64,000 bases of DNA. Source: Gordius sp. MW1 (Eukaryota; Nematomorpha; Gordioida; Gordea; Gordiidae). A model generated the notes under the pieces. That model was not told the origin of the DNA. It saw only the letters and a program-made list of their open reading frames with translations, and searched no databases. Shown here piece after piece: positions 45,060-56,689 of this stretch. The stretch covers positions 21,547,901 through 21,611,900 of the forward strand of contig OZ038527.1 in NCBI GenBank assembly GCA_964036665.1. Direction: 5' to 3'. Each line of letters opens with the position of its first letter. Position 1 is the first letter of the stretch. Position numbers and translations under genes: made by a program.

Positions 45060-47300
45060 AAAACAAATTATTGTGCTCAGTATTTAATTCAATTTTTCTC
45101 AGTAGAATAATCAATTGCTCAGTAGAATAATTAAATGCTCAGTAAAATATTCAAATGCTCAGTAAATAATTAAATGTTCAGCAATTTAATTATTCGCTCA
45201 GTAATTAATTCATTTGTTCATTCATTATATCTATGTTGCTCAGAAACTGAAATTAAATTTTAAAATAAAATTACCATATAAACGAGATTTGAACCAGTAA
45301 GGTTAATTCATAGATGTCCTATGTGTTATCTATGTGGTAAAAAGACATGGGTTTTGTTCAATCGACCTTAAAAGCTCGACTAAGAAAAAGGACAGAATTC
45401 ATTCTTGTCTGTTTTGGTGACAGTTGTCAAAATTATCGTTTGTAGAGCTAAAATAAATTCTTTAAATGAAAATTGGTGAGCTAGATATATCATAAATAAA
45501 TTAAGAACTTTGCTCCCCTCCCTTTTTTTGTCCCGTTGGTTTCCCCCTCCCCCCTTATTTTTTAACCTCTTTCTCACCAGAGGGGAGGGGGTGATTTGCC
45601 CCCCCCCCTTATTTTTTCCCCTTTTCTCACCTGGGGGGAGGGGGTGATTGCCCCCCCCCCTTTTTACTCCCTTTTTTTTACCCTCTTTCTCATCTGGAGG
45701 GGGGGGGGTGGTGATTTGCCCCCCCCCCCTTTATTATCCCCCCTTATTATTTGCCCTCTTTCTCACCAGGAGGGCCCCCCCCCCATCCGGGTGAAAAGGG
45801 GGAGGGCCCAAATCATCCCCCCCCCCGGGTGAGAAAGAGAGTAAATAAAATAAGGGGGGGCAAATCACTCTTTATCCCTCCCCAAGGTGAGAAAGAGGGT
45901 AAAAAATAAGGGGGTGTCAAATCACCCCCCCCTCCCCCCAGGTGAGAAAGAGGGTAAAAAAGAAGGGGAGAGGGGGAAACCAACGGGACAAAAAAAGGAG
46001 GGGAACAAAGTTCTTAATTTATTTTTAAAAAAAATGCATACCAATAAAATATCATTTATAAAATTTTATTCGCAAAATAAATTAATATCACAAATTATGA
46101 ATTTATATTACTGAGCATTTTAGCAAAAAATATTGAGCACTATTAATCTAAAGATGAGCATTAAAGTTAATTTACTGAGCAATTTTGAATTTTTAACTGG
46201 CTTTAATAAAATGCTGAGCACATTTTACTGAGCATTTTTTAATTTCTTCCTGTGCATTTAAATAACATCCGTATTTAATTCAATTTTCATTGAGTAGAAT
46301 ATTCATTTGCTCTTAGAATAATTAAATGCCCAATAAATAATTTAACGTTCAGTAATTTAAATATTTTCTCAGTAATTAAGTCATTTGTTCAGTTTTTTTA
46401 TTTCAATGTTGCTCAGTACATTTTTTCTCAGGGACTGAAACGTGATTTCAAAATAAAATAAGGATTCAAGGCAGATTTGAACCAATAGAAGTCATACGTG
46501 TTACCTGTGTGGTAAAAAGACAAGGGTTTTATTTTGTCCACTTGAAGTGTTCGACTAAGAAAAAAGACAGAAGTTATTTTCGTCTGTTTTGGTGACAGTT
46601 GTCATAATTGTCGTTTATAAAGCTAAATAATTTCTCTACCAAAAATCGATGTGTTAAGTTGTCATAAATTAGTTTAAATAAATATTTGTCAACCTAACTT
46701 AGCTACAATTCTCATAAATGTCGTTTCTAGAGCCAAAAAATTATTTTAACAAAATTCGCTGAGTAAGGGTGTCGTAAAAATTGTTACAAATATTAAAGGT
46801 TAAGTTGTCAACCTATAATTCCCACTTATAGAGCCAAATAAATTGTTATAAACATTCCTGGGTAAGGTGCATAAAGGTATTATGAAAATATTTATTGATC
46901 AAACCCACCGTAGAACACCTAAACCACCAAAGGTCGACTTAACCTTTAATCTATTTTAAAAATTATGACAGCCTAAAGATTCACTGGTCTGTTTTTCAAA
47001 TTTCGATTAAGCCTAAACGTCGACTAAGAAAAACATTAGCTTTTTTTACAACACTCATAACCGTGCACTCATAGTACTATTTAGAAAAAGACTTTTTTGT
47101 TAATATATTATAAATCAAAAAAATTTATACTAATTATTGAAATTGCTGGGCTTTTTAGTAAAAATACTGAGCAATATAAAATAAGCTGAGCATTTAAAAG
47201 TTAATTTACTGAGCAATTTTACATTTTTAACTGGGTACATTAATAAAATACTGAGCACATTTTACTGAGCATTTAATTTATTACTGAGCATTTAAATAAC
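45060..47300. repeat. Foldback-like complex with GCTCAGT and ACTGAGC clusters
   Basis: GCTCAGT-type words cluster at 45080-45240 and 46310-46430, and their complements ACTGAGC or TGAGCA cluster at 46105-46240 and 47150-47295. A segment of about 220 bp containing GTGGTAAAAAGACA and TGTTTTGGTGACAGTTGTCA is present twice in the same orientation, at about 45247-45470 and 46433-46650. Each copy also has GATTTGAACCA, which on the other strand is a B-box-like GGTTCAAATC. The arrangement looks like inverted arms made of short repeats, as in foldback transposons. No protein frame is seen. Confidence 0.6.
45493..46023. repeat. Large palindrome built from ~75-bp GC-rich repeats
   Basis: The left arm starts TTAAGAACTTTGCTCCCCTCC and includes TTTGTCCCGTTGGTTTCC. 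The right arm contains GGAAACCAACGGGACAAA and ends GGGGAACAAAGTTCTTAA, its reverse complement. Inside are units with TTTCTCACC plus G-run plus TGATTTGCCCC on the left, and the same units inverted (GGTGAGAAAGAGGG..CAAATCA) on the right. The centre is near 45777. Long homopolymers make exact lengths uncertain. Confidence 0.8.
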
Positions 47301-47383
47301 ATCCATTTTTAACTAATGAGGAAGTAAATTGACTGCTTATGACCAACATTTTATTTTTGATGTTAAAAAATAAAATAAAATAG

Positions 47384-47478
47384 GTGGCCCGTCAACTTGC
47401 CGAAAACCATCTCGCCGAATTTAATGTCCCCCGGTTAAAAATGTACCCTGGGGGACGATGTTCATAGGGCACCATAAA
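47384..47478. mobile_element. Degenerate copy of the small foldback element
   Basis: CCCGTCAACTTGCCGAAAACC and CATCTCGCCGAAT match the left arm of the element at 17088-17226. The right arm is poorly preserved. Confidence 0.5.
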
Positions 47479-47489
47479 ATAGCCTGTAC

Positions 47490-48960
47490 CTTCTGATAAT
47501 TAGAAATATGAGCAGAAAGTTACAAGGTAATTTTTTATTAAAATTTGTTATACATTTTATATTAAGCAAAAAATTTGATTATAATAGGGATTTTTTCTTT
47601 TCTGTATCTCTATTCGATCATCCCTATTAATTTATATATTTAGTAACCGTGAGAACTTATAACCTTTACAAAATTATTAATCCTAAATTTTTTAAGTTAC
47701 TAAAAATTAAATATATTGATAAAAATAAATTTGCACGGCCTACTTATAAAAAATCTTTTAGTGAAAAAAATTTATTTGCTCTAACTATTTCTCTCGTTCA
47801 TAATTGTTAGTGATGCGGAAAAACCGAGAAAAATCTTGGTCTCGTCTCGGAGACGAGAATTGGAAAGTGAGTCGAGATCGGGACGAGATTTTATAATCGA
47901 GATCTCGGTTTAAATTTTTTTTATTGGCCCTTTGTAAACTTAGTTTATATTTATATTTTGAATGATCACATAAAGGATGTTATATGTAAATTAATTAGAA
48001 TGCATTTAATATTGGATACTTTTAAACACACAAGTTTTATTAATATTAAATTTCTATCGGGGTAAAATTTGAATATTAGTTATTTTAGTCAATAAAATAT
48101 GAGTGGCCCTTAGTACTTGTAAATAATTATTTAATATATTTTTTACATATTTTTATCCTGAGCATTAATATAATAGGAACATACAAACATGTGTTCTGAT
48201 AAAGTATTAAATATTACCAAAACATGTTTAAATTTTGAAAAAATTAAATTATCCTGTTTGATGTGATGATATTTTAAATTGTTATATGTATACTTATATA
48301 ATTTTGGCTAAAATGTCTAAAGAGTTTTTCGGCGCCTACCAAATCTTTTAATATATGAATAGACAATAATAGTTCAATTATGAGTCTGTTAAGATTTGCG
48401 ATTGAAATTACCATGACACACCTCTGAAATTCTCAAGCGACAAATCACATTATGCATTTGTTTTGCTATTTACATTAAATTTCTCATCATAATGGTAGGG
48501 TTAACGGGTGTATTCTAATCTATTAAATTTTCTGTTAATGTTACGATTCCGCAAAACAATAATATAAATGAGACTAAGCTTTATTAATAAATGAATTAAA
48601 TAAAAAATTTTAAAAAAGGTACAAATAGATATTTTGGGACATAATATAACACGGTTTTACACTATAATTTAGTAACAATTCTACTTTTATTGGTTTTATT
48701 ATAACTTTGTAATGTGTGCAATTAATTGTTTATGTTATGATTAGTGATAAGAAGTATCCATACGCACCTTTGTGGTTGCTATGACAATATAATAATAATA
48801 ATGCAATAAATCTTTTAGAAACTGTAATAATCAGGTTTTAAATTCATAAATATGAAAAAGGAAACAAAAACATCAAACGTTTTATGGCAATTTGGTACTA
48901 ATGATATGTATAAGAAATTAGATATTGTCGTCGAAACATAAAGTATAATCGTAACATTCT
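47490..48960. other. AT-rich stretch without genes
   Basis: A TCTCGTCTCGGAGACGAGA-containing palindromic patch at about 47815-47905 is related to the patch at 2115-2245. Otherwise no features were recognised. Confidence 0.45.
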
Positions 48961-48964
48961 TCTT

Positions 48965-51720
48965 CGCCTTCTATAAAGCCTAAATTTCTTCTATTAAACG
49001 ATTCGAGGGTTTTCTATTTCTCGCAGATTTCCTTTAAATGGTCAGACTTTCTGGATCTTCCACGTTTGAGGTCGGAGTAGGTGCGATGTTGTCAAAGCTA
49101 TCGTCTTCAGTTTCTTCGAGGTCATAGGATGGCACTTCTATGATCTCTCAACTGCTCTATGTTTCCGCATGTTTTTATTTGGCGTTACCACTAAGTACGC
49201 CCATGAGCCGTTACGTTTTATTATTTTCTCTACTCTCCAACCATTATTCACTTCGTTTTTTACCCATACTAATTGACCAGTGATGAATTCCCTATTCGTC
49301 GCGCATCATGTTTCTTTTCCTGTTCATCAATCTTTTGTTATATAAATTTGTTTTGAGTAGGACGTACCCTGTCCAACGAGGTTTTGATATTTCTTCCGAT
49401 TAACGCTTTTGATGGCGATCTTCCTGTAGAAGAATGTTTGCTGATGCGGTAGCTGACGAGAACATCAATCATCTTCCGGATCTGTGTTGTATTCGCGTGC
49501 AGCTGCATAACGTGATTTCAAAGTCCTAATGGCTCTTTCGACGAGGCCATTAGTTTGGGGTGATATGGTGTTGCTTTAATGTGCTATTTAGCGCAAAAGA
49601 ATTCCATTTCGTCGCTTCGAAACTAAGACCCGTTGTCTGTACTATTTGCTTGGGAACTCCCTACATAGCACACCACTCTCGCCATTTCTTTAATGTAACT
49701 CGTGATGTGTTAAAGCGCGTCATTTTAGACCAGTGCTTTAAAAGGAGTAAACAGATGGAAGTACCCACACCATAAAGGTCCATCGTAAGACGCGCTTCCC
49801 TAGTGTAAGATCCCCTTTACAATTTCCTCACCCATGGTCCTAAATTGTAGATAAAATTACTATGGGGCGAGCGCTCTTGTTTTTATGGAACCGCCACACG
49901 TGCCATATTTTCGAGTTACATTAACCATTACATTGATGGAACAAATAAGACATGAGGGGGGGGGGTACTTTTTACTTTTTATTTGATGACAATAACAACT
50001 AGCTAACACCCCCTAAGCATATAGCTAATGATCCATCAGGGTCTCAATGAAAAATAATACACTAGTGGTCGGTTTGCAACACATCCACACTGTAGGTATT
50101 CCCAAGAAAATGAGAAAAAGTGGTGTGGGTCTTTTTATTGAGACTACAAGACCACCTCAAGCGCGCTCTTCACAACACTAAATGTAACCTGAATCGTGGA
50201 ACTTCGCAATAACGCATCCATGTGTGGCTAATAAACGTATAACCTGGCGGTGGATTTCATTGAGTTAATCCTTGGATGACCCCTATGAATTATAGGCAAA
50301 ACTTGTTACCAAAGCCGCGATGGGACAATTATCATCCCGTTAATGTAAATGACTCCCTTGTCATGTTCCATTTTGTTCTTTCTATCTAAGAATACCTGCA
50401 GTTTCTTGCTAGCACCATTTTTGTCCGTTGGCCAACCTTTGTCTATAAATCTTTTTAATATTATTAGATTCAGATCATTATGTGATTACCTTATTAGAGC
50501 TTCTTCTGTGAGATGTAGTAAATCTTGCAAGGAGACGAATATGATTAGCTGAATTACTTTTATAAAAATTCACCTTATCCGCTCAAGTCGCAAGCACTGG
50601 TAAGCGTGATAATGCGTCAGCACATACATTCTCCTTGCCAGGAATGTAGTAGGCAGTATAGTCATAGGAGGCATCTTCCATGCCCACCTAACTAACCGAT
50701 CATTGCTTATCTTAAACAAATCTCGTATGGCTCCAAATATTCTTTCAAGAGGTTTATGGTCGGTTCTTAGGACAAACTTACGGCCTAGTAAGTATGTATG
50801 AAAATTTTCCATACCAAAAAAAGGCCTTTGAGTCTCTGTCAATCGGTGCATATTGTTTCTCTCCGTCAAAGCGTTCTTGACGCATATGCGATTGGTCTTT
50901 TACTATTTTCAATTAAATGAAAGAGTACAGCTCCAAACCCATTTTCCGAAGCTTCGCATTCAAGAATTAATGGTAGTTCATTCGAGCAAAGTACTAAGGT
51001 CGATCTTTTTTATAACAAAGCTTTGATGATTTGAAAAACTGACTCATCCGTTTGAGACCAACCCTATTGGCCTCGTCAATTTGTGTAATGGTGTAATAAT
51101 TAATTAAGCCTATAAAAGCTCGCAATTCTTTTACATTCTTTGGAGATGGGCTATCTTTTATAGTTCGTATTTTAACAGTAAAAGGATGAATATCATTACT
51201 AACAAAAGTATGCCCCAGAAAGGTAATAGATTCTTTTAAAATTTAACCTTAGAAAATTGCGCCTTCATATCCACCGATTGCAATTTATTTAGCATTTTCC
51301 TTACATTGTATACATGATCCTGGTAGTTTTTGCCCGCAATAATTAAATCATCTTAATAAATTCCCATTGCAATCCCTCAATATACTTTCTCGTATCTCTG
51401 AAAAATAACCCAAATTGCATCCGTTTGTACCTAAAAACTCTATATGTGTGTAAAAAAATTAGTAAATTTTGACATTTTTCAGCTATTGGTAGCTGCAAAT
51501 AAGCGTCTCGCATGTCGATTTTGGTATATAAGTATCCGTCCCAAATTTTAGCTGCGCGTCAAGAGTGGGAATGATATGATGAACATTGTGAATGAAAGGA
51601 TTTAAATTTATCTTGAAATCCCCGCATATTCTAATTTCACCATTTTTCTTCCTTACTTTAAAATAATAGTTGCTTCTTTCCTGCCTTCTTCAACATTTCT
51701 TCCTTTAACAATTTGTAAAA
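48965..51720 (-). pseudogene. Decayed Ty3/gypsy retrotransposon
   Basis: Minus-strand translation, with many breaks, gives reverse transcriptase words (DDLIIAGKNYQDHVYNVRK near 51350, ITFLGHTFVSNDIHP near 51200), RNase H (YLLGRKFVLRTDHKPLERIF, 50720-50800), an integrase zinc-finger part (HRGHPRINSMKSTARLYVY, near 50300) and the integrase core and C-terminus (YHPKLMASSKE near 49560, GQLVWVKNEVNNGWRVEKI near 49260). The order is that of Ty3/gypsy. No LTRs were identified. It differs clearly from the intact element at 2.8-7.3 kb. Part of it (49735-50170) is also found inverted at 56690-57150. Confidence 0.8.
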
Positions 51721-51739
51721 AGATTAAATATTACATATT

Positions 51740-52150
51740 CTTAAGTTTATAAAGTGGCTAACATACAAAGATTTAACCACGTTCAAAATTAATAAATTTT
51801 TAATGCGCCTAGTTTAGGATGTTAAAATCCTAGTTCAAATCGTATTTATTGATAATATGTTCTGAATAAGAATTTATTATTCCCGGGGCCTTTACATGAA
51901 CAAGCTTTTAGAAGTCGAGATACTTGAAAGTCTGAATAAGCTTTATTATGTATACTAAGAGAATTCAAAACAAGCATTTTTTTGTTATTAAAAGTGTAGC
52001 AAATTTTATTCGTATGGAATAAAATATAGTGCTTATGAAAATATATTATGCCAAGAAGTTTTTATAATCGCGTATATATAGCTATGACAAAATCGATGAT
52101 TATTTTTGGAACGATCGTAAGTTTGTAGGAAAATCGATAATTTGTTAGGA
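51740..52150. other. AT-rich stretch
   Basis: Nothing recognised between the gypsy relic and the ORC5 upstream region. Confidence 0.4.
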
Positions 52151-52181
52151 AGATCTAAATATACCGATGAGCTTTATCTAT

Positions 52182-52317
52182 TGACGTCATAGCGTGCGAT
52201 CTTCCAGGAAAAGAAATAGATTGACGTCAAAGCGTGTGACTAACTTATATATCGGTAGCATAGACTATGATCGGTACTGACAGTGTACTTGATTGACGTC
52301 ACGTATGAATGACGTCA
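52182..52317. promoter_or_regulatory. Cluster of four TGACGTCA (CRE-type) sites upstream of ORC5
   Basis: TGACGTCA occurs at 52182-52189, 52222-52229, 52294-52301 and 52310-52317, about 390-525 bp before the ORC5 start codon. The first two sit in a repeated ATTGACGTCA(T/A)AGCGTG(C/T)GA context. TGACGTCA is the palindromic site for CREB/ATF-type bZIP factors. Four in 136 bp is far more than expected in AT-rich DNA. A promoter role for ORC5 is inferred from position only. Confidence 0.5.
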
Positions 52318-52706
52318 CTACAAAAGTATTCCTATTGGCTAAAATATTTTTTGGGTATAAAATATAAAAAACAATATAATAAAATAAACAATAAAAAATC
52401 CTAATTTATATTTATCAGTGTATAAATGCCAGAAGTCTCTGTGGTTGAATTTTATTTTTAGAATAAACATTTTTTTGTAACAAAAGATTTGGTAACTATA
52501 TATATTTTCATGCGATCTCTTTCGCATAACTTTAAAAGCAAATGCCAAAATATATTTAATAGGTTTGTATAATTAATTTTTTTTGGCAATTTTTCCCGAA
52601 CTGCAAAAATTAATGAGAATGGTTAGAAACAACTATATATCGTTTAAGGGACGCTATATGAGGATGACCAATTTTGTGTCCGCTACCTAATAAATAGCAT
52701 TTATAT

Positions 52707-55700
52707 ATGAAACAAATTTTATACCGCCAAACTCAAATTAAAATTCTTAGGACATTACTTAAAAATGTAAATACATTTTTTATGCTATAATTATATGAGC
52801 TAGGAAAAACTAACACAAAATATATTTATATGGGGTTGTAGTGGGACTGGGAAATATATCATTTCGAGGCGTATTTTGCTTCAATTGAAAGTAACATTAA
52901 TAAATTGTTTTTAAAAGCGTTAGATTATGCCCATTATTATTGATGTCAGAGCTTGTTATTCAGAATCTGCGTTTTGGGCTATTTTATGGGAAAAAATTGG
53001 AAACAAGACGTCATGTGAAAATGTGGGAACATTTATTAAACTTATTAGAGGAGCTCATATTGATGATACCTTTTACATTGTATGCTATAGTATTTTTAAT
53101 ATCAAATTCTTTAAGATATTAAATAACTGTGAAAACTTTAAAAGGATAGGTGTAAATATAATCAAACTTTTGACAGTGATTTCAAGAATGGTAAATAATC
53201 ACATTTTAATTTTATCATAATTTTAGAACTTAAACAAAATTGTATTTAAATTTGTTTTTATAAGTTGTCTTCCCCTTGAGAATTATGGAATACCATTGAA
53301 TTTTGAATGGCCTATTGTAGTGCATTTTCCTAATTACACACAAGGTAATTCATATGCATTGCATAAATATATTACCAAATAATATTATAAGTGCTACAAA
53401 TCTTAATTCTTAATAAATACATAAAATATAATGTCCCTTTAATATCTTTAATGATGAATTCTTTTTTATCAATAAATTTAATTAGATGAAGCTGAAAATA
53501 TAGTCAATCATATGTTTGGGGAAGATTTTAAAAGCTTGGATGATAGAATTGATCATGATTGTAATGCACTAGATACTAAAATTATAACTTCTGATTTGAA
53601 AGACACTAAGGAAAGAATTAGCTTAATTTTTAGTATATTCTATCCAATTTGTAATGATATAAGTATGCTATATGCTTTGGTAAGTTTATTTTTAAGAGGT
53701 CTTTAAATTTATTTAGAGTGAAAAATTAGTTAACCAATCTTTCACGACACAAGATGGTACAAATTATACATTTTTATTGTGTTTTCATTATATGAATTAC
53801 ATATATAGAAATTAGTGTAGATTTTACAAGTTTGTATTTCAAGAACTTACCAGAACGTATTGTGCAAATGTTAAATTCTAATAAACCCACACCCCAACTA
53901 AATGTTGGCAATGTACCCAAAGGTAATTTTATTAAAAAAAAAATTAATATCTTCCAGACAACATACAGTATACAAAGCTATCAACCACTTACAAATTTAT
54001 ATTACTTGCCGCATATTTAGCCTCTACTAACTCTGCACAAACAGATGATCACTTCTTTTCCAAAGTATTTAAATTAATTAGCTACATTTAACCAAATTTA
54101 GGAAAGGAATAAAAAGCAAAAATTTATCAAAGAAAAGGTTAGTGAACGATATATTAAAAGAGGGCTGTAAATTTTAGATCAACTTGAGATATTATACTAA
54201 GGACTGACCTCCCCTCAATTTTTTTGTGTTTTTCATTCTTTTGGTTAAAAAATTGTTTTAACCTAAATTGGTGATTTACATATACTAGTGATCAACATGT
54301 GAAGCTAAAAAATATTATTTAGATAATGTAACAAGGCAAATACAAAGTGTTTATAGCATTTAAACATCAGTTTCTAATCATTGAATCCAATTTTTGTAGT
54401 TATTGTATCATCATGGGTGATTTTTATTCAAAAACATGGTTACTTGGTTGGGTTAGAGCCTATTAGTTAAATAATTGCATTCATCCAGTTGACTTAATAG
54501 AATTTTAACTTAAATCATAGATTATTTAAATTGATTATAGGCACTGGATGTGATTAAAGGTCCTAAGGCATTTAATGTCAATCGATTGACATCAATTATC
54601 AAATCAATTAGTGAGGGCTGGTTACCCGAAAGATTTCCATTTTCTACACATTTTTACATCATGGTACTTAATCATATAAATATTCACATATTTATAATAT
54701 AAATTTTTGTTGTTAATAGGTTATTTTAGATTTAATTTTATAAGTGGTTTAAATGTATTGTATATTCCATTTTCACTGAATAGAAATTGTTAAACTTATG
54801 GCAATGTTTTTTGATATCTAATAGTCGGTATTTATTTTAACCCTTAATGATTAATAAATCAAAGATGAACTCATCTTGGTTTTTTCAGAAAATAGTCCAC
54901 TTGATTTATTAATGATTACTACTGCTATATTATTTATATGCAAATTTAATTTAACAAAGCTGTTTAGGTTTAATTTGCTATTTAACCTTAAAGGATAATT
55001 AGAATTTATATTTTTAATATTTTGTGTTTCCGAAATTGTGATGATTTTTACAAAAATAGGGACCGATTGGATTTGTTTGAAAATAATAGTTTTATTATAG
55101 GTTGGCCCATCCATCATTGAAAAATTTAAAATCAATTTGCAGGTTAAGGCCTTTATTTGACTTTTTTGAGCTTGCCTTGTTTTGCTATATCATTTATGAG
55201 TTTGTGTTAGTATTGTTAAAATGGCTGTGTTTTTTTGTCGACCTTTTGTTTTAGTCATAGACTAATAGACTGCTCCTTCCCTTTTAAAAAGTGTTCCACG
55301 TTTTGGCATCCATTTTGAAAAGTGAAACATGAATTTTGGCCAATTCATATGGTTTGACGAGTTTTTAAAATCGCTATAATGATTAAAATGGGTTGTTTTA
55401 TGTTATAAGATCAATGATTATTGTCCAATACAATCCATCGCTATACAAACTCTACTTCACTTATCGAAATGGCGGTCGTTTTTTGCAAAACTTTTGATGC
55501 GTGAATATATAAGAGATGAGCAGTCTATTAGTCTATGGTTTTAGTCGACTAAAAGGTCGACCAAACAAAACCTAGCCGTTTCACAACACTAGTTTTGGGT
55601 AAAAATGGAGCCAAATTCATTTGAACTAACTATATTAATCATTTTTCTTTTTTATTTTATTGTAAAATTCTATATACACATTTTGTTCCGAACTTTATTC

Positions 55701-56347
55701 AGGTAACAACCTTGGTGACATTTGGACTTTTGATCAAAGTTAAAGTGGCTAGTACCACACTCGACAACCAGAAATACAAATGCAACCTTACTTTAGACAC
55801 CATCAAACAAATTGCCAGGTTTGCCTTCATTTTAGTCTCAAACTAAATCTGATATGGTTTAGAAAAAGAACACTTCGGGTCAAAATATATAATGGCCAAA
55901 ATATATAAACCAATCAGAACCTTTAAAAATATAGCCGGTTAACGTGTATTTATACACCGTTTCAAATAGTTCCCAAAATGACTAATATTTGTGGTCCAAT
56001 ATATTAAAAATATGATTATTAAATCCTTAAATTCTGATGTTGCAAAATGTAATATTGGCAAAATGTAATATAGGTAAGGGTTAGATTTGGGAAATATATT
56101 TGATATTATGTCCATTATATATTATGGGTCCAAATCAAAATAATATTTGAGGGCTCTCAATAAATTTAAAGTTAAAGCTAAAGTGTAATTTATAATTCGT
56201 AATGAGGTGGCTCTAAAAACTTTGCGAATGAGCCTTAGATCTGAATAGACATGAGTTTTAATTGACTAATTTTATCTCTTTATTTTATAAATTATATATG
56301 ACAGGGACTTGGAATTCGATATATCGGCCTATCTTCGTGATTTTTAA
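52707..56347 (+). CDS. ORC5: Origin recognition complex subunit 5, 13 exons
   Basis: ORC5 is an AAA+-like subunit of the complex that marks replication origins and loads MCM helicase in the nucleus. Exons: 52707-52766, 52804-52890, 52924-53079, 53116-53190, 53227-53344, 53486-53679, 53717-53756, 53809-53922, 53958-54064, 54102-54137, 54541-54663, 55703-55818, 56305-56347. They sum to 422 residues plus stop, close to the 435 of the human protein. Recognisable in order: YRQTQIKILRTLL, Walker A FIWGCSGTGKY (31-38), DVRACYSES, Walker-B position FYIILNNCE (99-107), VVHFPNYTQ, YKFILLAAYLASTNSAQTDD, KGPKAFNVNRL, NQKYKCNLTLDTIKQIAR and the end FDISAYLRDF. Seven introns are only 33-37 nt, and reading through them breaks the frame or, for one, adds 12 residues. 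The ATG is preceded by an in-frame stop at 52695. Exon 7 and its flanking introns are the least certain part. Confidence 0.92.
55248..55545. mobile_element. hAT-type MITE in ORC5 intron 11
   Basis: The element spans 55256-55537, 282 bp. Both ends carry CATAGACTAATAGACTGCTC as a perfect 20-bp terminal inverted repeat. It is flanked by GTTTTAGT on both sides (55248-55255 and 55538-55545), a perfect 8-bp target duplication typical of hAT. No transposase is encoded. It inserted into an older repeat whose words (GTCGACC, AACAAAACC) also occur at 19.4-19.5 kb. Confidence 0.92.
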
Positions 56348-56689
56348 AGAAAATGTCGTTTTTAAATTATAATATTTATCAAATGGTTATGTTATATCTT
56401 ATGTATAAATCTATGAAAACAAATAACATTTGATATAGTTTGGGCTCAAAAATCTGATATTTTACGAACAAGATGACATTTAACTTTGTATTTTTATTCA
56501 TTTTTTTGAAATATAATAAACAAGTTAATGCTAAAAATATTAAAATCGAATACCTAAAATCTTTAAACCCAGAGGCGTAATTTAAATTATATTGTAACAA
56601 AATATTCGACGTTTTTTTGTCTATAAGAACTTAATGAAATCAAATGGACGCATGATTGACATACGTTGATTTAAAATTAATGTTTCTAA

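Noticed and set aside
45596-46114. Proline/glycine-rich open frames in the GC-rich palindrome
   Set aside because: They come from homopolymer C and G runs and change frame with run length.
52872-53122. Alternative frames suggesting that ORC5 is a frameshifted pseudogene
   Set aside because: Removing 33- and 36-nt GT-AG introns gives one consistent frame that matches ORC5 throughout, so frameshifts need not be assumed.
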